Part shown: piece after piece, positions 15,341-22,988 of the stretch
Position numbering within the stretch: position 1 is the stretch's first letter
How the letters are laid out: every line of letters begins with the position of its first letter
Assembly (NCBI GenBank): GCA_964418425.1
Contig: CAYQLT010000005.1
Span: 42,852 to 106,851 of the forward strand
Length of the DNA: 64,000 nt
Origin: CAYQLT01 sp964418425
Lineage (GTDB): Bacteria > Bacillota > Limnochordia > Limnochordales > Geochordaceae
Direction: 5' to 3'
Position numbers and translations under genes: made by a program
Notes under the pieces: generated by a model
What the model saw: only the letters and a program-made list of their open reading frames with translations
The model's database searches: none
What the model was told of the DNA's origin: nothing

Positions 15341-16233
15341 TCGGCCAGCGCCTCCTCGCCGGCCAGAACGCCGCGGCGGAAGGCCGGGATGCCGCGAGCC
15401 AGCAACACCCCGATCAGCCCCACAAACGCCACCGCGTCCCGGTACCCGGAAGACAGCAAGCCCGCGCTGAACGACTCGAACAATCCCAAGACGAGGCTAC
15501 CCGCCACGGCCAGGGGGTAGCTGGTCAGGCCGCCCACCACCGCCCCCACGAACCCCTTCAGACCCAACATCAACCCCATGTCGTAGGTGGCCAGGGTGAT
15601 GGGTGCCACCAGGATCCCGCCCAGCGCGCCCAGCGCGGCGGCCAGGCCAAAGGCCAAAGCTCCCATTCGCCCGACCCGAATCCCCATCAGGCGGGCGGCC
15701 CGCGCGTTCATGGAGCACGCCCGAAGTGCCTTGCCCACCAGGGTGGTACGGAAAAACAACCACAAGCCTCCCACCACCACCGCCAGGGAGCCGGCCACCC
15801 ACAGGCTCTGGCGCTGAACCACCGCCGGCCCCAAAAACAGCGGCATCCCCGGCGTGAACACCGGCAACGCGTACGGATTGGTCCCCCAAAGGATGAGAGC
15901 GATCCCCTTGAGTACCAGGTGCGCCGCCACCGTCACGATGAGCAGGGTGACCGGGGAGGGCCTCGGCACCGAGGCGATCCCCACCTGGTACAGCGCGATG
16001 CCCAGGCCCGTCACAAGGGCGATGGCCATCAGCGCAGCCGCCCACAGGGGCAGGCCGGCTCGCAGAAGGCTGACGGTCAGCAACGCGCCGTATACGGCGA
16101 ACTCGCCCTGCGCGACGTTGACGACTTTGGTAACCGAGTAGATACAGACCAGGCCGAGCCCCAACAGGGCGTAAATCGCCCCATTGGTTAAACCGGTTAC
16201 GAAAAGCTGCAAGAGCTGCTGACCGAATGTCAT
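15337..16233 (-). CDS. livH: ABC transporter permease LivH
   Basis: A 298-residue membrane protein with the LivH-type start TFGQQLLQLFVTGLTNGAIYALLGLGLVCIYSVTKVVNVAQGEF and about eight hydrophobic segments. It pairs with the LivM domain to form the import channel. It is the first gene of a four-gene minus-strand operon (livH, livMG, livF, binding protein). ATG 16233 is chosen because homology begins there and GGGAG lies 8 bases upstream; a longer in-frame start would run into the promoter region. Confidence 0.88.
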   Translation of the reverse strand: MTFGQQLLQLFVTGLTNGAIYALLGLGLVCIYSVTKVVNVAQGEFAVYGALLTVSLLRAGLPLWAAALMAIALVTGLGIALYQVGIASVPRPSPVTLLIVTVAAHLVLKGIALILWGTNPYALPVFTPGMPLFLGPAVVQRQSLWVAGSLAVVVGGLWLFFRTTLVGKALRACSMNARAARLMGIRVGRMGALAFGLAAALGALGGILVAPITLATYDMGLMLGLKGFVGAVVGGLTSYPLAVAGSLVLGLFESFSAGLLSSGYRDAVAFVGLIGVLLARGIPAFRRGVLAGEEALAE

Positions 16234-16356
16234 GGTCTGGCTCCCATCCCGGCCGGTTACGAAGCCAGGGCGCTTTGCTCCCTGCACACCCGGGGCCTGT
16301 CGGCCCCGTAGCCAGCATCCCCAGCTCAAGCGGGAGCGCCTGGACCCAGACCGCCC

Positions 16357-16388
16357 GATCCTGACCAAGCGCCTGCTTGGTCAGGATC
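16357..16388. promoter_or_regulatory. Operator-like inverted repeat overlapping the livH -10 element
   Basis: GATCCTGACCAAGC (16357-16370) and GCTTGGTCAGGATC (16375-16388) are perfect 14-bp arms around GCCT. On the minus strand the first arm overlaps the -10 and the start point, so the transcript would not contain a full stem. This makes a DNA-bound dimeric repressor more likely than an RNA structure. Confidence 0.65.
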
Positions 16389-16415
16389 ATAATGGCGGCG
16401 CGTTTGGGCTGTCAA
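16386..16415 (-). promoter_or_regulatory. Sigma-70 promoter of the Liv importer operon
   Basis: Read on the minus strand: TTGACA (16415-16410), 18-bp spacer, TATGAT (16391-16386). The layout (18-bp spacer, inverted repeat at the -10) is the same as at 19715-19766. Confidence 0.7.
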
Positions 16416-16446
16416 TACGCCGCACGGGCTCTCAATACGGCGCACG
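16411..16446. repeat. Direct repeat, 20-bp period, at the livH -35 region
   Basis: TCAATACGCCGCACG at 16412 recurs at 16432 with one change (TCAATACGGCGCACG). The 20-bp period is about two helical turns, fitting tandem binding of an activator just at and upstream of the -35. It could also be a duplicated -35 element. Confidence 0.45.
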
Positions 16447-16563
16447 TTCCGCAGGGCAGCGCAGGCAGGAAGAGCCATTTCCAAAAAGAGGATGGCCTTT
16501 CCGGAAACAAAGCTACCGTGCGCACCGTGCCAAGCCCCTTTGTGCCCTTCGCCGCGGCCCTGC

Positions 16564-16593
16564 GTGCCCGGGGCGACGCCCATCCCAGGGCAC
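16564..16593 (-). terminator. Possible terminator hairpin downstream of the TAXI gene
   Basis: GTGCCC (16564-16569) pairs with GGGCAC (16588-16593), with three further GC pairs after one mismatch. It lies ~25 bp past the stop of the TRAP operon. No T-run follows. Confidence 0.35.
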
Positions 16594-16616
16594 CCGGATT
16601 CAAGTTCGGGCCCCCC

Positions 16617-17567
16617 TCATGGCAAAAGCCCCAGCTCCCGGAAATACCTCTCGGCTCCCGGATGCAGCGGCGCGCGGCTTCCGCCCAGGGCGATCTCCAG
16701 GGAGAGGGACTGAAAGGCGGGGTCCTGCTGCAGTTTCGGGAGCGCCTGCCAGAACGCCCGGGTCAACTGGTAGACCAGCTCGGGATCCTGGTCGTCTCGC
16801 ACGAACAGCACGGAGGAGAGGGCAAAGGTGCGTGCGGCCTCTGTCTGGCCCCGGTAACTGCCCGCCGGAATGGTGGTGCGGATGAGAATCCCGTCGTAAA
16901 GGGCGTTGAGGCGTTCGAAGACGTCGTCCGGGATGCTCAACAGCCGTACGGGGGTCGTGGCCGACAGCTCCTGCAAAGGTCCGTGGCCGACGGCGTACCC
17001 GTTGCCGGTGGCATCGATGATCCGGTCCCGAAGGGCCCCGAACGTCGCGCCGGTGGGCAACTCGAAGATCCGGTAGTCCTCAAGGCGAGTGCCCAAAGCT
17101 TTAATCAGGTTTTCGTTGATATACCGGGTTGCCTGGGCCGGAGGCCCGACGTTGAACCGCTTGCCGCGAAGATCGTCGAAGTTGAAGATATTGGAATCGG
17201 CGCGCACCACGTAATGAAACGGGGTGATGGTGAAGACGAAAAGCCGCCTCAACCGGCGCAGCTCCGGATGTCCCGCATAGCGGCCGGCTCCGGCGACGGC
17301 CGCCCCCAGGTCTTCCCCGGTGGCCATACCCACCGCGACCTCGCCCGCAGCGACCAGGATCAGGTTTTCCTGGTAGCCCGCCGTGGACTGAGCGGAAAGC
17401 CGGATCCGATCTTGCTGCTGATTGACCACCGTCGCGATGGTGGCTCCCCATACATACGGTCCCGATCCCGTGCTGGCGGTGCCCAGCGCCCACTGAACCG
17501 GCTGCGCAGCCTTCGCCCCGCTCACCAGAACCAGCACCGCCCACGCGACCAGCCATGCCCTGCGCAT
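16617..17567 (-). CDS. TAXI-family TRAP transporter solute-binding protein
   Basis: A 316-residue protein with an N-terminal signal peptide (RRAWLVAWAVLVLVSGAKA) followed by the TAXI hallmark WALGTASTGSGPYVWG. Further family features are STAGYQENLILVAAGEVAVGMATGEDLG, LRGKRFNVGPPAQATRY and DATGNGYAVGHGPLQEL. It would bind a carboxylate ligand outside the cell and hand it to the fused permease encoded just upstream. ATG 17567 is preferred over ATG 17582 because GGGGGGCG between them serves as ribosome site. Confidence 0.85.
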   Translation of the reverse strand: MRRAWLVAWAVLVLVSGAKAAQPVQWALGTASTGSGPYVWGATIATVVNQQQDRIRLSAQSTAGYQENLILVAAGEVAVGMATGEDLGAAVAGAGRYAGHPELRRLRRLFVFTITPFHYVVRADSNIFNFDDLRGKRFNVGPPAQATRYINENLIKALGTRLEDYRIFELPTGATFGALRDRIIDATGNGYAVGHGPLQELSATTPVRLLSIPDDVFERLNALYDGILIRTTIPAGSYRGQTEAARTFALSSVLFVRDDQDPELVYQLTRAFWQALPKLQQDPAFQSLSLEIALGGSRAPLHPGAERYFRELGLLP

Positions 17568-17603
17568 GCTATCGCCCCCCATGCTGTTTTGGAGATTCGG
17601 GAA

Positions 17604-19523
17604 TCACCTCGGTACCCGCTCTTCCGTTGCCGCCGCCACCCGGGATGCGGCGGCTTTTCCCGGCCGTCTGACTTGCCGTCCCATGCGCCGCAGGACGGGC
17701 ACGGCCAGCACCAGGGCCAGACCGGCCAGGTCCGTGGCCGTTCCGGCCTTGATCAGCATCACGGAGCCCGCGCCCAGCACCGCTCGCTCCCACCACCTCG
17801 CCCACCCCCAAAACCATCCGGTCAGCGCGCCCGCGGCCGCCACCACGCCGATAGCGGCCGAGGCCGCGGCCAGGCCTATCTCCAGGGGCGTTCCCTGCAT
17901 GAGCAGCGGCGGCGAGTAGACGAACATGAAGGCCACGATGAAGCCCGGCACCGCGTACCAAAAAGATGTGAGGGCGGTCTTCCAGAAATCCGCTCGGGCA
18001 ATGCTGGCCGCCACCGCCGCCACCACCGCCACGGGCGGTGTGGAGCCTGACTTGACGGCGAAGTAGAACAAGAACAGGTGAGCCGCAAGGCGGGGCACCC
18101 CCACCGCCTCCAGCGCGGGGGCCACGAAAGAGGCGGTCAGGACGTAGGCGATGGGAGTCGGCATACCCATGCCCAAAAGCGTATCGACCAAAAGCGCCAC
18201 AAGCAGCGTTCCGGGAAGGCTGCGCCCGGAGGCAGACAGGATCAGTTCGGTCAGGCGCGCGCCCAAGCCGGTGGTCACCACCGCCTGCTGGATGAGACCG
18301 ATGGAGACGATGAGGGCAGTCGCCCGGGACGCCTGGCGCACACCGTCGTCGAAGATGGCCACGACGTCCCGCCAGTTCGGGCGGGTGGCCTTCCGGCAAA
18401 ACGCGCCGGCCAGCGCCGCCCCCACGCTGACCAGGCCGGCGTACGCCGCCGTGACGCCTTTGACCATCAGCAGGTAAAACAGCACGCCCGGCGCCAGCAG
18501 CAGGTGCCAGCCATTCCGGAGCACCCCGCGCGCATCGGGCAATTCGTGCCGCGGCAAGCCGGTCAGCCCCCGGCGCTCGGCCTCCGCGTGGATCACCACA
18601 TACGTGGAGACGTAATAGAGGACCGAGGGGATCACGGCGGACAGCGCGATGGTGCTGTACGGAATGCCGGTGAACTCCGCCATCAGGAAGGCGGCTGCTC
18701 CCATGACCGGGGGCAACAGCTGCGAGCCCTCGGAGTTGACCACCTCCACCGCGGCCGCCACGTGGGCAGGAAACCCGGTTCGCTTCATCATCGGGATGGT
18801 CATCGAGCCGGTGGTCACGACGTTGGCGATGGAGCTGCCCACCATCGTCCCCAGCCCGGCGCTGGCCAGCATGGAGGTCTTGGCGGGCCCACCCACCCTG
18901 TGTCCCATCAGGGAGTTGAACAGGTCGATCACCACGTCCGAGGCCCGGGTCCGAAGCAGCGCCGCGCTGAAAAGCAGGAACATGAAGAGATACCCGGCGG
19001 CCACCGACAACCCCAGTCCGAACACGCCCTCGCCCGTGTAGGCCGCCAGAAAGATGAAGCGCCGAAAACTGATGGGCGCGTGGGCGAGCAGGCCGGGCAG
19101 CTTGTGGCCGAACAGGATGTAGGCGACGCTGGCCAGGGAGAGGATGAATAAGGCGCGGCTCTCCCGCCGGGCCGCCTCGAGCACCACCACCACGAGAACA
19201 GAGCCCACGACCAGATCCCAGCGCCCCAGCAAAGGAGCCCCCCAAAGCCCCAGGATCCGGGTGTAGTTGACCACCACGTAGCCGGTAGCGGCGGTGGCGG
19301 CAAGCGCCATCGCCCGGTCCCACATGCGCCGCCGGCCCGTTCGAGGAGGGTCCGAGTCGTTCAAAAAGTAGATAAGCATCATTGCCATCATGAAAAGTGC
19401 CAGGTGTACAAGGACGGTTCGGTACGGGCCCAACAGCGTGGCATAGGCCATGTACGCCGAGGTGACCAGGGCGACCAGCGTGAGCAGACTCTGCCCCAGG
19501 CGGCGGGGCGGCCGCGGCACCAT
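17604..19523 (-). CDS. TRAP transporter fused permease (DctQM type)
   Basis: A ~639-residue integral membrane protein combining the small and large TRAP permease parts, as usual with TAXI binding proteins. Motifs include GEGVFGLGLSVAAGYLFMF, GTMVGSSIANVVTTGSMTIPMMKRTGF, EVVNSEGSQLLPPVMGAAAFLM, and AVKSGSTPPVAVVAAVAASIA near the C-terminal third. About 16 or more hydrophobic segments are visible. ATG 19523 is chosen for a well-placed GGGGAG; in-frame starts up to 19757 would cover the divergent promoters. First gene of a two-gene operon. Substrate unknown; an organic or aromatic acid is likely from context. Confidence 0.86.
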   Translation of the reverse strand: MVPRPPRRLGQSLLTLVALVTSAYMAYATLLGPYRTVLVHLALFMMAMMLIYFLNDSDPPRTGRRRMWDRAMALAATAATGYVVVNYTRILGLWGAPLLGRWDLVVGSVLVVVVLEAARRESRALFILSLASVAYILFGHKLPGLLAHAPISFRRFIFLAAYTGEGVFGLGLSVAAGYLFMFLLFSAALLRTRASDVVIDLFNSLMGHRVGGPAKTSMLASAGLGTMVGSSIANVVTTGSMTIPMMKRTGFPAHVAAAVEVVNSEGSQLLPPVMGAAAFLMAEFTGIPYSTIALSAVIPSVLYYVSTYVVIHAEAERRGLTGLPRHELPDARGVLRNGWHLLLAPGVLFYLLMVKGVTAAYAGLVSVGAALAGAFCRKATRPNWRDVVAIFDDGVRQASRATALIVSIGLIQQAVVTTGLGARLTELILSASGRSLPGTLLVALLVDTLLGMGMPTPIAYVLTASFVAPALEAVGVPRLAAHLFLFYFAVKSGSTPPVAVVAAVAASIARADFWKTALTSFWYAVPGFIVAFMFVYSPPLLMQGTPLEIGLAAASAAIGVVAAAGALTGWFWGWARWWERAVLGAGSVMLIKAGTATDLAGLALVLAVPVLRRMGRQVRRPGKAAASRVAAATEERVPR

Positions 19524-19662
19524 AAGGCCGCTCCCCGTGCCGGGAGATGGGTGGAGGGAAGGCTTTGTGTTGCGCGGGTCGTCCATCGCGACGGGCATTC
19601 GCAACCGCTTTCCAGGGTGCGCCCTTACAGGCCGGCGGGGATGCGTCCGTTCGGGTACCCCC

Positions 19663-19691
19663 ATCGTAACATGGGGAGCGGGTGGGGGCAA
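19663..19691 (-). promoter_or_regulatory. Promoter of the TRAP transporter operon
   Basis: On the minus strand TTGCCC (19691-19686), 17-bp spacer, TACGAT (19668-19663). A moderate sigma-70 match 140 bp upstream of the chosen permease start. Confidence 0.45.
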
Positions 19692-19714
19692 GGCGCGCAG
19701 GCGCAGTCCAGGGC

Positions 19715-19744
19715 TTGACAGGGATGGGGACGCCCCGGTATGAT
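19715..19744 (+). promoter_or_regulatory. Sigma-70 promoter of the 15-gene aryl operon
   Basis: TTGACA at 19715-19720, 18-bp spacer, TATGAT at 19739-19744. Both hexamers are consensus or one base off. It is the only strong promoter seen for the plus-strand genes from 19859 to about 35671, which are nearly all overlapping or closely spaced. Confidence 0.75.
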
Positions 19745-19752
19745 GCAAAGCA

Positions 19753-19766
19753 AGCAAGCGCTTGGT
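19753..19766. promoter_or_regulatory. Palindromic operator AGCAAGCGCTTGGT just downstream of the -10
   Basis: CAAGCGCTTG is a perfect 10-bp palindrome sitting at the expected transcription start. It fits the AnCAAGnnCTTGnT pattern known for TetR-family repressors such as KstR2, which respond to acyl-CoA thioesters. No TetR gene is in the window. Confidence 0.55.
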
Positions 19767-19858
19767 ACACTGGGGAAAGCTGGCGGATTGGGTCGGGCGT
19801 CCGGGGAATAGCGGCTTTCAAGCCGGAAGCGGCCAGGTTCCGCAGTCTACGGGAGAGG

Positions 19859-21136
19859 GTGCGAGGGCCTCTGGGGCTGACGCTGGCCGAGAAGGTTTTG
19901 GCCCGGGCGGCTGGCCGCGAGGCGGTTCGGCCGGGGGAGTTCGTCACCGCGCAGATCGATTTCGCGCTGGTGCATGACATCTTCGCAGCCCAGGTGTTCC
20001 AGCTCCTGGAGTCGGTGGGGGTGGATCGGGTTTGGGATCCTGACCGGGTGGCCGTGGTGATCGACCACCTGGTGCCGGCTCCCTCCGGGGCGGCTGCCGA
20101 GCTGCACCAGCGCATCCGGGAGTATACCCGGCGCTTCGGCATCCGACACTTCTATGACGCCGGTGAAGGAATCTGTCACCAGTTGCTGGTGGAGCGAGGA
20201 CACGCCCGGCCCGGGCGTCTCATGGTGGGGACGGACTCCCATACCACCACGTACGGAGCGCTGGGGGCCGCCGGCACGGGGATCGGCACCTCGGAAATGG
20301 TCTACGTGCTGGCCACCGGCCGGCTGTGGTTTCGGGTCCCGGAGACCATTCGGTTCGACCTGGTGGGCTCGCTTCCCGACGGGGTGGGGTGGAAGGACGT
20401 CATCCTGTTCATCGCGGGGCGCTTTGGCTCCGACGTGGCGCAGTACCGCTCGGTGGAGTTCGCCGGGGCGGCGGCGGAGTCGGTGGACCTGCCGGGGCGG
20501 CTCAGCATGTGCAACATGGCCGTGGAGATCGGCGCCAAGTTCGGCCTGTTCGCCTCGGACCACGTCACGCAAGCCTTCCTGACCCGCGCGGGCGCCCCGG
20601 GTCTGCAGGAGCTTCGCCCGGATGGGGACGCCGCCTACGCCGCCGTGCATACCATCCCCCTGTCCGGGCTCGTTCCCCAGGTGGCCCTTCCCCATGCGGT
20701 GGACCGGGTGCGGCCGGTGGACGAGGTGGAGGGGACGCCCGTGGACCAGGCGTTCATCGGCTCGTGCACCAACGGCCGCCTGGAGGATCTGGAGGAGGCG
20801 GCGCGCATCCTCCGGGGCCGGCGCGTCCACCCCCGGGTGCGGCTGCTGGTGGCCCCGGCCTCACGAGAGGTTTACCGACAGGCGCTTGAAAACGGAATCC
20901 TGTCCGCACTGGTGGACGCCGGCGCGCTCATCCTCCCCCCCGGCTGCGGCCCCTGCTTTGGGGGTCACGGGGGGCTTTTGGGGCCCGGGGAGCGATGCAT
21001 CGGCACCCACAACCGCAACTTCGCCGGGCGCATGGGCAGCCCGCAGGCCGAGATATACCTGGCCTCGCCGGCCACGGTGGCGGCCTCCGCCCTGGCCGGG
21101 TGCATCGCCGACCCCAGAGACATGGTGGGGAGGTGA
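19859..21136 (+). CDS. LeuC-type hydro-lyase large subunit (aconitase family)
   Basis: A 425-residue homologue of 3-isopropylmalate dehydratase large subunit. Features are LTLAEKVLARAAG at the start, GTDSHTTTYGALGAAGTGIGTSEM, SMCNMAVEIGAKFGLF, and the cluster ligands in GSCTNG (~residue 303) and CGPCFGGHGG. The enzyme dehydrates and rehydrates a 2-substituted malate using a 4Fe-4S cluster. No LeuB lies nearby, and the operon is full of aryl-acid genes, so leucine synthesis is unlikely; HphCD-like processing of benzylmalate or a DmdA-like role is better. GTG 19859 is chosen from homology; its GGGAGAG is rather close. Confidence 0.82.
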   Translation: MRGPLGLTLAEKVLARAAGREAVRPGEFVTAQIDFALVHDIFAAQVFQLLESVGVDRVWDPDRVAVVIDHLVPAPSGAAAELHQRIREYTRRFGIRHFYDAGEGICHQLLVERGHARPGRLMVGTDSHTTTYGALGAAGTGIGTSEMVYVLATGRLWFRVPETIRFDLVGSLPDGVGWKDVILFIAGRFGSDVAQYRSVEFAGAAAESVDLPGRLSMCNMAVEIGAKFGLFASDHVTQAFLTRAGAPGLQELRPDGDAAYAAVHTIPLSGLVPQVALPHAVDRVRPVDEVEGTPVDQAFIGSCTNGRLEDLEEAARILRGRRVHPRVRLLVAPASREVYRQALENGILSALVDAGALILPPGCGPCFGGHGGLLGPGERCIGTHNRNFAGRMGSPQAEIYLASPATVAASALAGCIADPRDMVGR

Positions 21137-21144
21137 AGCAGCCC

Positions 21145-21660
21145 TTGGCGGCCGAGTTGAGCGAGATCCGGGGCCGGGCCTGGTGTTTCGGCGACGATAT
21201 CAGCACGGATCTGCTCTCCCCGGGTGCGTATGCGGTTGCCAGCGTCGAGGTGCGCAAACAGCACGTCCTCGAGTCCGTCAACCCCCGCTTCGCCGCGGAG
21301 GTCCGGCCGGGGGACGTGGTGGTGGCGGGACGCAATTTTGGATGCGGTTCCAGCCGGGAGACGGCGGCCGAGAACCTCAAGGCCCTGGGTGTCGGGTGCG
21401 TCGTGGCGGACTCCTTTGCCCGAATCTTCCTGCGCAACGCGGTGGCCATCGGCCTTGCGGTGCTGGCCTGCCCGGGCGTGTCCCGCCGGTTCGCCGACGG
21501 CGACCCGGTGGAGGTGAACCTGGCGGGCGGGTGGGTGCGCAACGGGCGCACCGGCGAGATGTTGCGGGGTGAACCCCTGCCGGAGGAGATGCGGGAGATC
21601 CTCGCCGCGGGGGGCATTGTGGCTGTCTTGCGGCGATCGAGAGGAGGTCATCGCCTGTGA
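21145..21660 (+). CDS. LeuD-type hydro-lyase small subunit
   Basis: A 171-residue swivel-domain subunit with RGRAWCFGDDISTDLLSPGAY, VVAGRNFGCGSSRETAAENLKALG, and VVADSFARIFLRNAVAIGL. It completes the active site of the LeuC-type partner; the segment after the first motif shapes substrate specificity. TTG 21145 is preferred because GGGGAGGTGA stands 8 bases before it; a GTG at 21133 overlapping the LeuC stop is the alternative. Its stop overlaps the next start (GTGA). Confidence 0.8.
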   Translation: MAAELSEIRGRAWCFGDDISTDLLSPGAYAVASVEVRKQHVLESVNPRFAAEVRPGDVVVAGRNFGCGSSRETAAENLKALGVGCVVADSFARIFLRNAVAIGLAVLACPGVSRRFADGDPVEVNLAGGWVRNGRTGEMLRGEPLPEEMREILAAGGIVAVLRRSRGGHRL

Positions 21661-22955
21661 TCTGGGATCCCGAGGCCGAAACCATGGCCCGGGGACAGCG
21701 GGCTCGCCTGCAGCTTTCGCGCCTGCAGGCGGTTGTGGAGCGCGTCTATTCGGCCGTTCCCTTTTACCGAAGGCGGCTGGACGAAGCCGGGGTGGCGCCC
21801 GGTTCCATTCGCAGCCTGGAGGACCTGCAGCGGCTCCCGTTCACGTCCAAGGCGGACCTGCGAGGCCTGTACCCCTTCGGGGCCCTGGCGGTGCCGCGCG
21901 AGCAGGTGATGGAGTTTCACAGCTCCTCGGGCACCACCGGCATGCCGACGGCCGCCATGTACACCCGGGCGGACCTGGAGCTGTGGGGGGAGGTCATGGC
22001 CCGGGTTCTGGCGGCGGCCGGCGCGCGCCCCGGGGACATCATTCAAAACGCCTACGGCTACGGCATGTTCACCGGAGGGCTGGGTTTCCACTACGGCGGC
22101 ATTCGCCTGGGCGCGATGGTGGTACCCGCCTCGTCGGGCAACACGGCGCGCCAGATCAAGCTGTTCCAGGAGCTTTCTCCCAGCGGCCTCACCTGCACCC
22201 CCTCCTATGCGCTCCACCTGGCGGAAGCCTTCGAAGAGCGCCAGATCGATGTGGCCTCCTCGGGGCTTCGCTACGGGGTGTTTGGGGCGGAGCCGTGGAC
22301 GGAGGGGATGCGCCGGCAACTGGAGGCCCGTCTGGGCATCGACGCGGTGGACATCTACGGGCTGAGCGAGGTCATCGGGCCGGGCGTGTCGGTGGAGTGT
22401 TGCGAGGCGAAAAACGGCCTGCACATCAACGAGGACCATTTCCTCCCCGAGGTGATCGACCCCGCGTCGGGCGAGGTGCTTCCCTGGGGGCAGCGGGGGG
22501 AACTGGTGCTGACCACCCTCACCAAAGAGGCGATGCCGCTGCTTCGCTACCGAACCGGCGATCTGACCACGCTGTTCGAGCCGGACACGTGCCGGTGCGG
22601 CCGGACGCTGGTGCGGATGGCCAAGATCACCGGGCGTACCGACGACATGCTGGTGGTGCGGGGCGTGAACCTGTTCCCCTCCGACGTGGAGTCGGCGCTT
22701 TTGCGGTTCACGGAGCTGGAACCCCACTACCAGCTGGTGGTCGACCGGGAGCGGGCGCTGGACACGGTGGAGGTTCAGGTGGAGGCCAAGGCGTCGTGCG
22801 TCCAGGACGGTCTTGACCGGCTGGCGGAGCGCGTCGCGGACGGGATCCGGGAAGTCATCGGGCTTTCCCTCAAGGTGACCGTTCTGCCGCCCAAAAGCCT
22901 TCCGCGCAGCGAGGGGAAGGCGCTGCGCGTGGTGGATCGGCGCCGCCTGACGTGA
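21657..22955 (+). CDS. paaK: Phenylacetate-CoA ligase
   Basis: A 432-residue protein of normal length for PaaK. Motifs are the P-loop HSSSGTTGMPT (residues ~83-93), NAYGYGMFTGGLGFHYG, DIYGLSEVIGPGVSVEC, LLRYRTGDLT, CRCGRT, and the lid signature ITGRTDDMLVVRGVNLFPSDVE. YGYGMFTGG and GLSEVIGPGV are the features that distinguish true phenylacetate-CoA ligases from looser relatives such as that at 1795-3204. It converts phenylacetate to phenylacetyl-CoA. GTG 21657 overlaps the upstream stop; GAGGAGG precedes it at a slightly long distance. Confidence 0.88.
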   Translation: MIWDPEAETMARGQRARLQLSRLQAVVERVYSAVPFYRRRLDEAGVAPGSIRSLEDLQRLPFTSKADLRGLYPFGALAVPREQVMEFHSSSGTTGMPTAAMYTRADLELWGEVMARVLAAAGARPGDIIQNAYGYGMFTGGLGFHYGGIRLGAMVVPASSGNTARQIKLFQELSPSGLTCTPSYALHLAEAFEERQIDVASSGLRYGVFGAEPWTEGMRRQLEARLGIDAVDIYGLSEVIGPGVSVECCEAKNGLHINEDHFLPEVIDPASGEVLPWGQRGELVLTTLTKEAMPLLRYRTGDLTTLFEPDTCRCGRTLVRMAKITGRTDDMLVVRGVNLFPSDVESALLRFTELEPHYQLVVDRERALDTVEVQVEAKASCVQDGLDRLAERVADGIREVIGLSLKVTVLPPKSLPRSEGKALRVVDRRRLT

Positions 22956-22988
22956 TACGCCTTCGGGGCGAGCAGGGTGGGGTGCGCC

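Larger units (their letters stand above)
16234..16616. other. Intergenic region holding the Liv operon promoter and a downstream hairpin
   Basis: This 383-bp stretch between livH and the TAXI gene has no convincing coding frame. It holds the minus-strand promoter (16386-16415), a 14-bp-armed inverted repeat (16357-16388), a 20-bp direct repeat (16411-16446), an A/T-richer segment around 16480-16515 with a weak GCCAT/ATGGC repeat, and a GC-rich hairpin (16564-16593). Confidence 0.7.
19524..19858. other. Divergent intergenic region between TRAP and LeuC-like operons
   Basis: This 335-bp stretch carries back-to-back promoters (minus 19663-19691, plus 19715-19744) and an inverted repeat at 19753-19766. 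No coding frame with a ribosome site and homology is visible. The plus-strand leader before the LeuC-like start is about 100 bases. Confidence 0.65.

Noticed and set aside
17569..20142. Long minus-strand open frame overlapping the TRAP permease and the divergent promoter
   Set aside because: It overlaps the true permease frame in another register, crosses both promoters and the LeuC-like gene, and shows no domain.
19859..21660. LeuC/LeuD pair as ordinary leucine biosynthesis genes
   Set aside because: No leuB or ilv genes are nearby, the LeuA-like neighbour lacks the leucine feedback domain, and the operon is made of aryl-acid and CoA-thioester enzymes. Not excluded, but the weaker explanation.
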